Part shown: one piece after another, positions 10,085-22,400 of the stretch | Numbering within the stretch: the stretch's first letter is position 1 | Layout: every line of letters begins with the position of its first letter | From: Cyrtodaria siliqua | Lineage: Eukaryota; Mollusca; Bivalvia; Adapedonta; Hiatellidae | Length of the DNA stretch: 64,000 nt | Direction: 5' to 3' | Assembly (NCBI GenBank): GCA_037043455.1 | Contig: JAWPHD010004372.1 | Coordinates: 62,001-126,000, forward strand | Translations under genes and position numbers: made by a program | Notes under the pieces: model-generated | Seen by the model: only the letters and a program-made list of their open reading frames with translations | Database searches by the model: none | What the model was told of the DNA's origin: nothing

Positions 10085-11580
10085 CTTGATATATGATTTC
10101 CACTACAATTATGCTAAAAACAAATACAATGAAAAAGTCAAATAATTGTTTACTGACACTGATTCTCTGTGTTATGAAATTAGAACAGAAGATGTGTATG
10201 CTGATCTTTACAAAGACGGGGAACTTTTTGATAACAGTGATTATAATCGGCAAGATGAAAGATGAAGCCTGTGGTGCGGTGATCGTAGAGTTTGTTGGAT
10301 TGAGGAGCAAGTCATACTCATACATTTTGGCTGATAATACTGGGACAAACAAATGCAAGGGTTTTAAAAAATGTGTTGTCAAAAAACAGATAACACATGA
10401 TAACTACAAAAAATATTTTATTCACACGACAGAAGCTCATCATAAAATGATAGTTATCAGAAGCTGGGCAGCTATGAAATTAATAAAAAAAAAATTGTCC
10501 GCATATGATGACAAAAGGTACATATTACACAATGGCCGGGATACATTAGCATATAAATAATAATTAAAATCAAATATAATATATTACTTTATATATGGAA
10601 CAAACATTTGTGGGAGAGATATGTGAAAAACTTGAGGAGATGAAAGGCAAATATAGGAAAGCGTTGTTGGCATGCAGACAGGGTCGGGTGGAGTATGATG
10701 TGATTCGTGCTGATTTTCCAGATACTAGAAAAAGTCAAATTAACAAGCGAAAACGATTACTATCGGAAATGGATTATTATCTAGAAAAACTTGATCATAT
10801 CAAAAGAAAGCTTTTCAATTTGAAACGTAAAATACGCAAATGCAGAAAAATAAAATATTCCATGATCGAGTGTGATATGTATAGTGATGACGAGGATGAT
10901 TGCCCTGTTCCTTCTGATTTTGTTTAACAGCCAAGACTAGACCCAATGCCGTTTTGGGTCGTGTGATTTGGAAACTTCGTCAAAAGTAGATTCACCCAAA
11001 ATCGGAAAATAAAATAGTTGCAACCTTCCAAAAAAGTAGCAAGTTATATTATCAATTATTTGCGAGTAGTATACAAACTGGGGCCTGTTCCTTCCGACTT
11101 TGTTTAACAGCCAAGACTGAAATCATCTACGGTGTTGGGTTTTAAAGATGTTGATTACCTGATCTACAGTTGTTTTATTTGGGGTTGATTAAAAAAGTAG
11201 CATGTTATCAATTATTTATAAGTAGTATAGAAACTGAGGTGTGTTTTTTTTTGTTTTTTTTTTGTTTTTTGGTGCGGGAGTGGGGTCTTTGGGGGTGGTT
11301 GCAATGAGTTTTAATTTGTTGATTGGCTTGCCAGCCAACAAATTTACTGACTCGTTGCATAAAACTCCCCGACAAAAAAACTGCACCAAAACCCTCAGTT
11401 TCTATACTACTATGATTGAAAATATTTCTTGAATTGTTACTTTCAAAAGCTTTATAATTATATATCGGGTTGATGTTGAAACACTAGTACTTTTGCATAA
11501 GTACACATAACTATTGCATGTACCTGCTGTCAACCTTGTATATATGTCTTGTATCCTCATGGGTCTTATGACCTTTTGAA
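10085..11580 (+). repeat. 1.49-kb tandem duplication, copy 2
   Basis: Second direct copy of 8598-10084, near-identical over its length, with differences mainly in a T/G-rich run near 11240-11285. At the polymerase part it has a TAA (near 10141) where copy 1 has TTA. It retains the intact version of the small coiled-coil gene at 10595-10927. Polymerase-derived open frames in 10093-10560 are out of context and not a separate gene. Confidence 0.9.
10595..10927 (+). CDS. 110-aa coiled-coil protein downstream of the Polinton polymerase, unknown function
   Basis: An intact frame from ATG 10595 to TAA. It is almost entirely helical and charged: residues 5-30 (CEKLEEMKGKYRKALL) and 45-85 (LLSEMDYYLEKLDHIKRKLF) look like two antiparallel coiled-coil helices. 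A Lys/Arg-rich stretch and an acidic C-terminus (DDEDDCPVPSDFV) follow. The family is not recognised. It starts 36 bp after the polymerase-derived stop at 10558-10560, so in the ancestral element it was probably the next gene after the polymerase. In other DNA viruses small coiled-coil proteins near the polymerase can be primers or DNA-binding factors, but nothing here proves that. Confidence 0.5.
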   Translation: MEQTFVGEICEKLEEMKGKYRKALLACRQGRVEYDVIRADFPDTRKSQINKRKRLLSEMDYYLEKLDHIKRKLFNLKRKIRKCRKIKYSMIECDMYSDDEDDCPVPSDFV

Positions 11581-12078
11581 ATTTTGCTGAATAAAAGATA
11601 TATTGAAACTCATCATCATGTCATGCATGAATCGTTGAAATATGCAGCTTATGCTAGTTACCATGGTTACTGAAAAATTAAACGTGTGGTCTGCACCTAA
11701 ATCAGGCTTTTAGACTGTGCTATTACACTTGGTAATACTAATAGCTGGACACGCGTAGCTGCTGTGAACGTCGAATATTCTGCGTGTTGTACGTTATGAA
11801 AATATGTCCATATATATACATAGTCATACGTGTACATTTTAGCATATACACATATCACATATAATGCGTGTACATTACAAGATTATACGTGTACGTAATG
11901 AGTGGATTCCATATATACATAAATACGTGTACATGTTAATGAATAGATCTATTAAAGTATGATAAATTAAAGATCTATTAAAGTACGATAAATTAAACGT
12001 ACCTGTATTTTGCAATATTTGCTACAAGGGGCCTTGACCGACTCGTGTCTCCAGTCTACCGAAATAAAAGATAACGAC
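11581..12078. other. Non-coding, no recognised feature
   Basis: AT-rich sequence. From 11820 to 11950 a short motif, TACGTGTACA with variants, recurs five or six times, spaced irregularly. No gene or terminal repeat of the Polinton is evident, so the right end of that element is undefined. Confidence 0.5.
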
Positions 12079-12314
12079 CTGGGCTCCGTTTTATTAAACA
12101 TCTTACGATAAGTCTCAAATTTTAAAATCGTTCCCTTTTTTCACCTAAGCATTCAATGCAGACAAGTATGTGTACACTTAGTGCAGAAATATCGCATGTA
12201 TAAGAAAATGAAATTAAATCAAGTTTATTTGAAAAGTGTAATTTATAGTGAAGCATTTGAGAATTTGATTTACGATCAAAATGGTCGTAAGTTGTTTCAT
12301 AAAACGGGGCCCTG
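12079..12314. mobile_element. MITE with ~30-bp terminal inverted repeats
   Basis: The left end CCTGGGCTCCGTTTTATTAA and the right end (reverse complement CAGGGCCCCGTTTTATGAAA) pair over about 30 bp, closing with CATCTTACGA against AACTTACGA. The internal part is non-coding. I see no clear target-site duplication, so the superfamily is unassigned. Confidence 0.65.
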
Positions 12315-12354
12315 TTTATGATGAAGGTTATGTGTTCAGTAGCGTAGCTACCTA

Positions 12355-12837
12355 CACTCAAGTGATATGAAAACGCAACACGGGAATTTCCGCTATATAT
12401 TGTATATACTGCACACTTAATTGCACATAATATTCCAAAGAAATCACAAGATGTTTTTTTAAAAAAAAGTTGCAGTTAACTAGAGAAAGGACACAACTGT
12501 GATGTTGTAGACGTTTTAATCACACTATACTTTGTAACAAGAACTTCATCAATGTTAAAGTTGCTCTTCGAAAACTTGAGCTAGTTCAGTACTGTATTTA
12601 ACGTAAATAGTTTGCAACATTTTGCATCCTAAGTTTGCTCGCATGATTGAGCCAAACGCGTACTCTGTGAATAATGAAACATTGCAGGAATACTATTTGC
12701 TGTATTATTTGTTGTTTTAGTATTTTTTCCAAAAGGAAAGGTCTTACGTAGCCATGTACCATTTTATTAAAAGCAGCATATTGTACATACAATATATAGC
12801 GGAAATTCCCGTGTTGCGTTTTCATATCACTTGAGTG
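12355..12837. mobile_element. Foldback MITE with ~53-bp inverted repeats and TA duplication
   Basis: Left arm CACTCAAGTGATATGAAAAC from 12355 and the exact reverse complement ending at 12837; the match continues about 53 bp. TA flanks both ends (12353-12354 and 12838-12839), as expected for Tc1/mariner-like or pogo-like insertion. The 370-bp loop has no coding capacity. It sits 16 bp outside the left arm of the giant palindrome. Confidence 0.75.
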
Positions 12838-15800
12838 TATTAGACCAAAAGTTTCACATGCATGGTTGACAAATATAACAATGAAAGAATAGTGTATTAA
12901 TTTTTTGAATTTTGAAATGTGATTTTGCATAAATCTAAATATACGCCAAAACGCACTAGAGACGTCCTACGTTTTCAAAATGTGCCGGGGAAGCATGCCT
13001 GGACTATGGAAGCTTTAATGTACCCCTCAGATGATGTGTTGTCTATGACCATAAATAGAACGACATGTCACGATATATAATCCTATGTTGACATAATCTA
13101 TGTTGATATACTACAATATTTCGAGTCAGAACGACTTAATAAAAAGCGACATAAGTTGTATATAGTGTTTGCGCAACATCCACACAGCGACTTCATGACA
13201 TAAAATGTCGTAAGACGATTTAAATTATGTTGAGATCACGTTAAGTTGACTGAAATATTGCGTCACACATTCTTATCTGGGCAAGATACATATGCCGACA
13301 TATTCACTTCTGTAGCAACAAAAGATGCAAGCAAAGCCATAGTTGGATTCACGGCCCATCTACAAGCATGTGGAATATTAAACAAGAGGACCAAAATGGC
13401 ACTGAAAAGCTCACCTGATTATCTTCGCAAAGATGAAAACTGTTTTAAAAAAGCTTATAATTCAAACAGAATGAGATCACGCAGTCAATGGTGCAATATC
13501 ACAAATTACTGCACCCGCGTTAAGGTGTATATGGTGGGGATCTCAATGGTTTCCACGTTATGACACAGGTACTATGTCCCAAGGGTTGTGTACTATGCCC
13601 GAAGGGGTGGGGACGGACGCCGGGGCCAATGCTGGTGGGATGGTTGTATCCGTCTGTTCATGCCCAGTGAGTGTATATGTTATGCAAAATGAGAATATGG
13701 TCAATTCCAAAATTGCTCTGCGAAAAGTAAGAATTTTTAAAACGCGCGTCATTATCGGAATTCTCAAAATGCGCGGTTCAATTCCGGAATCTTCCGTGCG
13801 CACAGTAGTAATTAGCACAAAGTAGGGAAGTTTTGGTTCTAGTGGTTAATTGTAATACTGTAGGCAAAGGCCTTCGTTAATAATGCTGGAAGAACTTGTA
13901 GCTCAAACATGTTGCTTTATATATATAATATAAAAGCAATAACGTATGTTTAAATGCAAGTAGACGCGTGATGTAACGTGTGTTTATCTCCTCATTGTCT
14001 ATAAAATGTATATTAATATCCACTATTTATTAAGTATCATTCAAATATTCAAATGTCATTAATAGCAATACCATAAACTGGTTATTTGTTCTCAACGGTA
14101 TGTGTAAATGATTGTTTTTAGTACAGGTGGCAGATGACAGATGTTCTGAACAATAAGACAGTTTGACATTTAATATATTTGTATACCTTATCAGTATAAT
14201 ACTTTAATAAATATGATTAAAACATGCAAATGCAACTAGTAGTAGTAGTTGAAGCGTTAACACCTGATGCATTTATTGAGCAATTGACGTGTTTGTTATT
14301 TGACAGATGTTCAATATTTGACTTCTTTTCTATATGCAAGTATATACGAAGGTATATGGCAACAAACCAGGGTCTCATGTTTGTATATAGAGATCATAGT
14401 GAAGTCTTTAAAATATATATGGAATGCCCAATTTGACCTGTTATAAGAAATATTATTGTCTACGCGCGTTTTGCTTTTTATTTTTAGCCGGATTGCGTAG
14501 CAAATCCAGGCTTGTCGTTTGGAGATTTCCGTCTATCTTCTGTCTGTCCGTCTGTCCGTCCGTCCGTATGTCCGTCTACGCATTTTGACGTTTTGGTAAA
14601 CGTTTTTGTTTTTCCTCATTTCTCAAAAACGAATTGCCGGAAGCTTTGAACCTTCAGTTCATTTCAGTTAAAATGGTGAATTGCACCACTGTACTTCACT
14701 TGTTTATATGTTCTTAGCCAGAATGTATCTCCTTATTTCAGTAATATAAATCCGCGCTTTATTGTTTGAGGGCTTCAACTTGTTTCTCGATAAGTAAGTT
14801 CATGTTATTTATTTACCAAACCAAACTATGATTTTTGTTATACATTTTATCTTTTATAACAGACGGATGAAATAATTAAGCATATGTAAATAGAAATAAA
14901 TAGGTTTATGTAAAACTGTGACTCCTGGGCCGAATTTCACCCTATGGTCATCATTTGAACAAACTTGGTAGTGAACCATAAGCTGATACTACAGGTTTAT
15001 ATATTAAAGCTCTGTGCTTTGAGATTTTAGAGATGAACATTTTTCAAGGTTTTCCCTATGGTAGAGGACTAATGGTAAATGCGTAATATTAAACCTCTAG
15101 CTCATGTAGTTTCAGTGAAGAAGATTTGTTTAATATTTTCCTATACAACATTATTTAAAACTGTGACTCCTGGGCCGAATTTCACCCCAGGGTGATCATT
15201 TGAACAAACTTGGTAGTGAACCATAAGCTGATACTACAGGTTTATATATGAAAGCTCTGTGCTTTGAGATTTTAGAGAAGAACATTTTTCAAGGTTTTCC
15301 CTATGCCAACAATACATATGACCAAGTATCAAAGACATAAAGTGAGACAATCACATAAAGTTAACTGAGGTTAAGTTACCTAACCGAGGTTAAGTTACCT
15401 AACCAAGGTTAAGTTTGGGGAAAATAATGCAAAATATGACCTTGACCTTGGTATTTTTTTGTCGTTCAGTGATGTCCACCAATGCCAACAATACATATGA
15501 CCAAGTATCAAACAAAGAAATTAAAGTTATCAGAAAAAAAGTTAACTGAGGTTAACTTACCTAACAAAACTGATGACGCAAAACATGACCTTGACCTTGG
15601 CAACAACTACCTTTATATATGGTCATGCCGTTTTAATCTATATCCATAAATCCTTTTGTTATTACACCTTAATTATCATTTACAAAGAATATTGTTTTCA
15701 TTATCTAAACAAACATAAGACAACAGAAGCATATATACAGCGACCAAGTCGTTATCTTAAGATGTCTTCACACTATATATTACGTTAAAACGACATATAT

Positions 15801-16429
15801 TATAGAATTATCACATCACCTGGGGGGTATATTAAACCTTTCATACTGGACCCTACTAGAAACAATCGGGCATTCACATCAAAACATTTCTAGCTACGCC
15901 CCTAATGTTTAACATACGGTTATCTAGGGAATCCTGTTAGTGCCATCAACTTTTCGACCTGGCGTTCACACGAAAAGTCGAAAGTTACTGAGTACTAAAT
16001 TTAGTACACGACATTACTAGAAAACTTGAAGTTTTAACTCGATAATTATCAAACTCATATGATAATTATCACGTGTTAATTTCAACTTTTCGGACTACAA
16101 TTTAAACGAAAAGTCGAAAAAAATAATAATAAATCGATTGATTTGATTGACAACTATTGATTTTGCCATAGGTCATAGGCCTCCATTATAGCCTTTATGG
16201 CTACCCTGATTTCCCTATCTCGTAGCCATATATGGCGAACCTTTCCTGAAACTTACATGCAAGTGCCATGTAATGAGGACCGCCCCATCCCCCCCACCCC
16301 ACCCCACCCCCTCTTTTCACTGAGAAATCACAATCTTTCACCGATGAAAATGTAATATAAGAGAATATTGGAGAAAACACGGATTAATATTTGTTTGGTG
16401 TATAACGTCATTTTTCAGCACACTTTAGG

Positions 16430-16595
16430 CTATGTATGACGGTCGATTTTTTTGTGGTGGAGGCAGACCACCCACATAATTCTGGGTAGAACCAGTAGTT
16501 TATACCTCCCGCCATCCGTAAGAATCAACACTTTCTCGCTTATATGTCGAGCTCCCAGTGGGATTCAAACCCCTAGCAGTGAGAGGTGATAAATT
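16430..16595 (-). mobile_element. tRNA-derived SINE in the left palindrome arm
   Basis: On the minus strand it reads TCTCACTGCTAGGGGTTTGA (the B-box-like part), then GGCGGGAGGTATAAACTACT, and ends in a GGTGGTCTGCCTCCACCAC hairpin and a CGACCGTCATACATAGC tail. The same family occurs at 46540-46800 and, as a fragment, at 47985-48110. A mirror copy lies at 21230-21410. Confidence 0.6.
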
Positions 16596-17439
16596 AAGAT
16601 ATTTTATTTTGCTGACCTAAAACGTTTCTGTCATACATTTTAAAGAATACTTGCGCATGCGCTCAATTGTTTGATCAAACAAGCATGTGATATCCATGGA
16701 TACGACTTAAAACTCAAGAGTGAGATAACTGAGAAGAACCAGAGTCATTCGGCTGCTGACAATCTTTCTCATTATATAAAGACATGCACCGTATGCTTGT
16801 AATATCAATTTATCATCATGTTTGATACAAACGTCAGTAAAGGAATAAAAGTATAAAGTAAGTTTGTTTATGTTTTTCCTGCATGTTAATTTAGGTATAA
16901 AATTATTTTTAATTTTAGTATCATGCGAAATGTTAACATAAAGACTGTAATTGCAGGTATACTGGCTTCCTATGATATCAAGGGTTCTATGGTATCACGG
17001 TAGTGTCAAATCTATAAAACCGTATGCATCTCTGCTAAAATATGACAATTATTTTATAGATTTGATGACTTTAGGTACATATAATAAACTAATTGAACAA
17101 CAAAAAATCCGCGGATTCACATGTCTCGTTTAACGGGGTCGGGACTTAAAAATAAAAGATAACTGATGCTTAAATGAAAGTTTGTAAACATTTTAAAACA
17201 ATGGAGTTTACAGTTTGCTGAGATGACATTTAAGTGCATGTGTTTTAAAACAAAATGCAATTCTATAAAAAAAAAAAAAAAATCAAAAAAAATCATCAGC
17301 TCCAAAAAGTAGGTCAAGGTCATGAAATCCATGCGTCGAAAAAGATGCACTACCCAAGACACAACTATGTCAAAATAAAATGTTTTGTCTTCCAAAGATC
17401 AAGCTATAAACTAGGTTTAAAGCATCTAGTGCATAATTA

Positions 17440-18115
17440 TAGTTCATGAGAAAGTGATTTAAATGTAACAAATAAAGTTATCTGCCCTTTGCTTGGATGC
17501 TGAAGGTCACATCCACATTTGCTTTTTGACACGTTGTAGTGTACATTCCAAGAAACAACTATTAGCGAAGTTTGAAAGGTCTAATGCATAAAGTTTGCGA
17601 GAAAGTGACCTAAACGTAAATGTTGAAGGTAAAAATTATTAAGTTATCTTCCCCTTGCTCGGAGGGTCAAGGTCACATCCACATTTTCTTTGTCACGTTG
17701 CAATGTACCACTCAAGATACAACTATAAGCAAAGTTTGAAAGGTCTGAATGCATACAGTTTGTGAAAAAGTGACCTAAACGCAAAAGTTGAAGGTAAACA
17801 TTATAAGGTTATCTGCCCTTTGCTTGGAGAGTCAAGGTCACATCCACATTTGCTTTGTCACGTTGCGATGTACCATCCAAGATACAACTATAAGCAAAGT
17901 TTGAAAGGTGTAATGCATACAGTTTGCAAGAAATTTACCTCAACGCAAAAGCTGGAGGTAAAAATTATTAAGTTATCTGGCCTTTGCTTGGAGGGTCAAG
18001 GTCACTTCCACATTTGCTTTGTCACGTTGCAATGTACCGCCCAAGATACAACTATAAGCAAACATTTAAAGGTCTAGTGCATACAGTTTATGAAAAAGTG
18101 ACCTAAACGCAAAAA
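17440..18115 (+). repeat. ~163-bp tandem repeat, inner part of the left arm
   Basis: Four to five units marked by GTCAAGGTCACATCCACATT, TGTCACGTTG, AGATACAACTATAAGC and GTGACCTAAACGC, recurring at about 163-bp steps (17669, 17830, 17995). The repeats create long pseudo-open frames such as 17820-18077 that are not genes. About 18118-18333 then has two units of a ~114-bp repeat (CACATATTRTACAGACGAAC). Confidence 0.8.
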
Positions 18116-18333
18116 ATATACACCCACATATTATACAGACGAACATATAGAGTCAGATGTCTTCAAGTGGCTCACATTCATACACATACAGGCCACAACT
18201 GTTATGTTATATGTAAGACCATACCCACATATTGTACAGACGAACCTATAGAATCAGAAGGCTTCAAGTAGCTCACACTCATACAGATACAAGCCATACC
18301 TGTAAAATGTTACAAGTAAGTACACACCTACCC

Positions 18334-19490
18334 AGTATGCATTTATTCAAAATAAAGATATGTGTATACCCCACCCACAACACATTATAGGCTCTATCTA
18401 TGCTTTATATTCTGTAGTGGTTATCAGATGTTGGGGTATTCATATAATTGCGGATATATACATACTAAAATATACATAATGAAATCGGCATGTACTTATT
18501 AACGGAACACACTTACTTATTCTTTGCTATTGTCCATTAAATAATTACCCCACCCACAAAAATCCCGTAGAAATACGTAAATACTTCCAATATTGGCATA
18601 TTTTAGGCTTTTGTTTTGTATTATCTGAATCTTAAGTTTGGACTGATACCAGCGGCTTTTTTTCTACTGACTGTGCTAAGGCGGTACCCATATTATCAAC
18701 ACCGTTATGGTTGTAGCGTCGCATGCTTTGCTTCTATATCCCCTTATAATTGTTGTTTGTTTTGAATGTAAGGTTTGGTTGATTGTGTTGTGTGAATGCT
18801 ACATTTCCTGTTTGACTTGTATATGTACTTTTATATTTAGTCCTGATTAACTACTTTCGAGTGTGCTTCTGTTCAAATTGCCACGCATAGCTACATAGCC
18901 CTGTTAATGCCAAAGTAGCACGGTAGTATTTGCAACTGCTGCCTGTACAGTTTCTTGTCTTTCAACTACATTGCCGAAATGCTTGACATTTAGCTGAATC
19001 GCGGGGCAGAGTTGTCCAATACGGTTCTAGTGGTCACCAGCATATTAAGACGACGGATAAAGTAGAACCAGATCTTTAGTAGTATGCACCTATCAATCTT
19101 TTACTCTATCTGGGATGGGTTTGGCTGGGACATAAAGTATTAGCTTAATATACAGCTATATCTTATATTTACAATATTTCGCCATCTTGGCTATTTGGCG
19201 GCCATCTTGAAAAGTATTCAAGAAGCTCATACTCAAACGGATTACTCAAACGGATTAAGGCCACCCCTATCATGTTACACAACATACTGTACAGAACACT
19301 GATACAGTGAGATTAAAGCTACCAAGACTCATATAGATACGCTTTAAGCTACACACAGTCAAAATGATGAAGGCCATACCATACACATTTATTATTAGCT
19401 CGACTATTTAAAGGATAAGAATGACAGGTATGACCTGCATCTGTGTGGGAATGGGTTATTTGAAGCCCGCTTCTCTAGGTGCTTTACAAT
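18334..19490. other. Spacer of the giant palindrome
   Basis: Unique sequence between the arms, 1,157 bp. No gene is seen. It contains a TTAGCTCGACTATTTAAAGG segment (19396-19415), like the ends of bivalve non-autonomous elements, and a partial further copy of the ~114-bp repeat theme (CTCATATAGATACGCTTTAAG, 19327-19347). Confidence 0.6.
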
Positions 19491-22400
19491 GGGTAGGTGT
19501 GTACTTACTTGTAACATTTTACAGGTATGGCTTGTATCTGTATGAGTGTGAGCTACTTGAAGCCTTCTGATTCTATAGGTTCGTCTGTACAATATGTGGG
19601 TATGGTCTTACATATAACATAACAGTTGTGGCCTGTATGTGTATGAATGTGAGCCACTTGAAGACATCTGACTCTATATGTTCGTCTGTACAATATGTGG
19701 GTGTATATTTTTTGCGTTTAGGTCACTTTTTCATAAACTGTATGCACTAGACCTTTAAATGTTTGCTTATAGTTGTATCTTGGGCGGTACATTGCAACGT
19801 GACAAAGCAAATGTGGAAGTGACCTTGACCCTCCAAGCAAAGGCCAGATAACTTAATAATGTTTACCTCCAGTTTTTGCGTTGAGGTAAATTTCTCGCAA
19901 ACTGTATGCATTACACCTTTCAAACTTTGCTTATAGTTGTATCTTGGATGGTACATCGCAACGTGACAAAGCAAATGTGGATGTGACCTTGACCCTCCAA
20001 GCAAAGGGCAGATAACCTTATAATGTTTACCTTCAACTTTTGCGTTTAGGTCACTTTTTCACAAACTGTATGCACTCAGACCTTTCAATTTTTGCTTATA
20101 GTTGTATCTTGAGTGGTACATTGCAACGTGACAAAGAAAATGTGGATGTGACCTTGACCCTCCGAGCAAGGGGAAGATAACTTAATAATTTTTACCTTCA
20201 ACATTTACGTTTAGGTCACTTTCTCGCAAACTTTATGCATTAGACCTTTCAAACTTCGCTAATAGTTGTTTCTTGGAATGTACACTACAACGTGTCAAAA
20301 AGCAAATGTGGATGTGACCTTCAGCATCCAAGCAAAGGGCAGATAACTTTATTTGTTACATTTAAATCACTTTCTCATGAACTATAATTATGCACTAGAT
20401 GCTTTAAACCTAGTTTATAGCTTAATCTTTGGAAGACAAAACATTTTATTTTGACATAGTTGTGTCTTGGGTAGTGCATCTTTTTCGACGCATGGATTTC
20501 ATCTATGACCTTGACCTACTTTTTGGAGCTGATGATTTTTTATTTTTTTATTTTTTTTTATAGAATTGCATTTTGTTTTAAAACACATGCACTTAAATGT
20601 CATCTCAGCAAACTGTAAACTCCATTGTTTTAAAATGTTTACAAACTTTCATTTAAGCATCAGTTATCTTTTATTTTTAAGTCCCGACCCCGTTAAACGA
20701 GACATGTGAATCCGCGGATTTTTTGTTGTTCAATTAGTTTATTATATGTACCTAAAGTCATCAAATCTATAAAATAATTATCATATTTTAGCAGAGATGC
20801 ATACGGTTTTATAGATTTGACACTACCGTGATACCATAGAACCCTTGATATCATAGGAAGCCAGTATACCTGCAATTACAGTCTTTATGTTAACATTTCG
20901 CATGATACTAAAATTAAAAATAATTTTATACCTAAATTAACATGCAGGAAAAACATAAACAAACTTACTTTATACTTTTATTCCTTTACTGACGTTTGTA
21001 TCAAACATGATGATAAATTGATAGTACAAGCATACGGTGCATGTCTTTATATAATGAGAAAGATTGTCAGCAGTCGAATGACTCTGGTTCTTCTCAGTTA
21101 TCTCACTCTTGAGTTTTAAGTCGTATCCATGGATATCACATGCTTGTTTGATCAAAAAATTGAGCGCATGCGCAAGTATTCTTTAAAATGTATGACAGAA
21201 ACGTTTTAGGTCAGCAAAATAAAATATCTTAATTTATCACCTCTCACTGCTAGGGGTTTGAATCCCACTGGGAGCTCGACATATAAGCGAGAAAGTGTTG
21301 ATTCTTACGGATGGCGGGAGGTATAAACTACTGGTTCTACCCAGAATTAAGTGGGTGGTCTGCCTCCACCACAAAAAAAATCGACCGTCATACATAGCCT
21401 AAAGTGTGCTGAAAAATGACGTTATACACCAAACAAATATTAATCCGTGTTTTCTCCAATATTCTCTTATATTACATTTTCATCGGTGAAAGATTGTGAT
21501 TTCTCAGTGAAAAGAGGGGGTGGGTGGGGTGGGGGGGGTGGGATGGGGCGGTCCTCATTACATGGCACTTGCATGTAAGTTTCAGGAAAGGTTCGCCATA
21601 TAAGGCTACGAGATAGGGAAATCAGGGTAGCCATAAAGGCTATAATGGAGGCCTATGACCTATGGCAAAATCAATAGTTGTCAATCAAATCAATCGATTT
21701 ATTATTATTTTTTCGACTTTTCGTTTAAACTGTAGTCCGAAAAGTTGAAATTAACACGTGATAATTATCATATGAGTTTGATAATTATCGAGTTAAAACT
21801 TCAAGTTTTCTAGTAATGTCGTGTACTAAATTTAGTACTCAGTAACTTTCGACTTTTCGTGTGAACGCCAGGTCGAAAAGTTGATGGCACTAACAGGATT
21901 CCCTAGATAACCGTATGTTAAACATTAGGGGCGTAGCTAGAAATGTTTTGATGTGAATGCCCGACTGTTTCTAGTAGGGTCCAGTATGAAAGGTTTAATA
22001 TACCCCCCAGATGATGTGATAATTCTATAATATATGTCGTTTTAACGTAATATATAGTGTGAAGACGTCTTAAGATAACGACTTGGTCGCTGTATATATG
22101 CTTCTGTTGTCTTATGTTTGTTTAGATAATGAAAACAATATTCTTTGTAAATGATAATTAAGGTGTAATAACAAAAGGATTTATGGATATAGATTAAAAC
22201 GGCATGACCATATATAAAGGTAGTTGTTGCCAAGGTCAAGGTCATGTTTTGCGTCATCAGTTTTGTTAGGTAAGTTAACCTCAGTTAACTTTTTTTCTGA
22301 TAACTTTAATTTCTTTGTTTGATACTTGGTCATATGTATTGTTGGCATTGGTGGACATCACTGAACGACAAAAAAATACCAAGGTCAAGGTCATATTTTG

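Larger units (their letters stand above)
12854..18333 (+). repeat. Giant inverted repeat, left arm (5.5 kb)
   Basis: Reverse-complement match to 19491-25497. Paired coordinates sum to about 38,350 in the outer part and about 37,826 in the inner part. The 524-bp step is explained by one non-homologous segment, 14908-15058 here versus 22771-23445 in the other arm. Matching open frames differ by about one residue in 70-105, so the arms are nearly identical. The arm holds no recognisable host gene. It contains a degenerate bivalve repeat with 'AACAAACTTGGTAGTGAACC', a CTGTCCGTC run (14545-14575), GGTTAAGTTACCTAACC repeats (15366-15415), a tRNA-derived SINE, and ~160-bp tandem repeats at its inner end. 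Confidence 0.93.

Noticed and set aside
13246..13563. 105-codon open frame mirrored at 24787-25104
   Set aside because: Its apparent conservation is only the identity of the palindrome arms; it starts at TTG, overlaps a known repeat, and shows no domain.
17820..18077. 85-codon frame mirrored at 19747-20004
   Set aside because: It reads through ~163-bp tandem repeats; the internal periodicity of the protein equals the DNA repeat.
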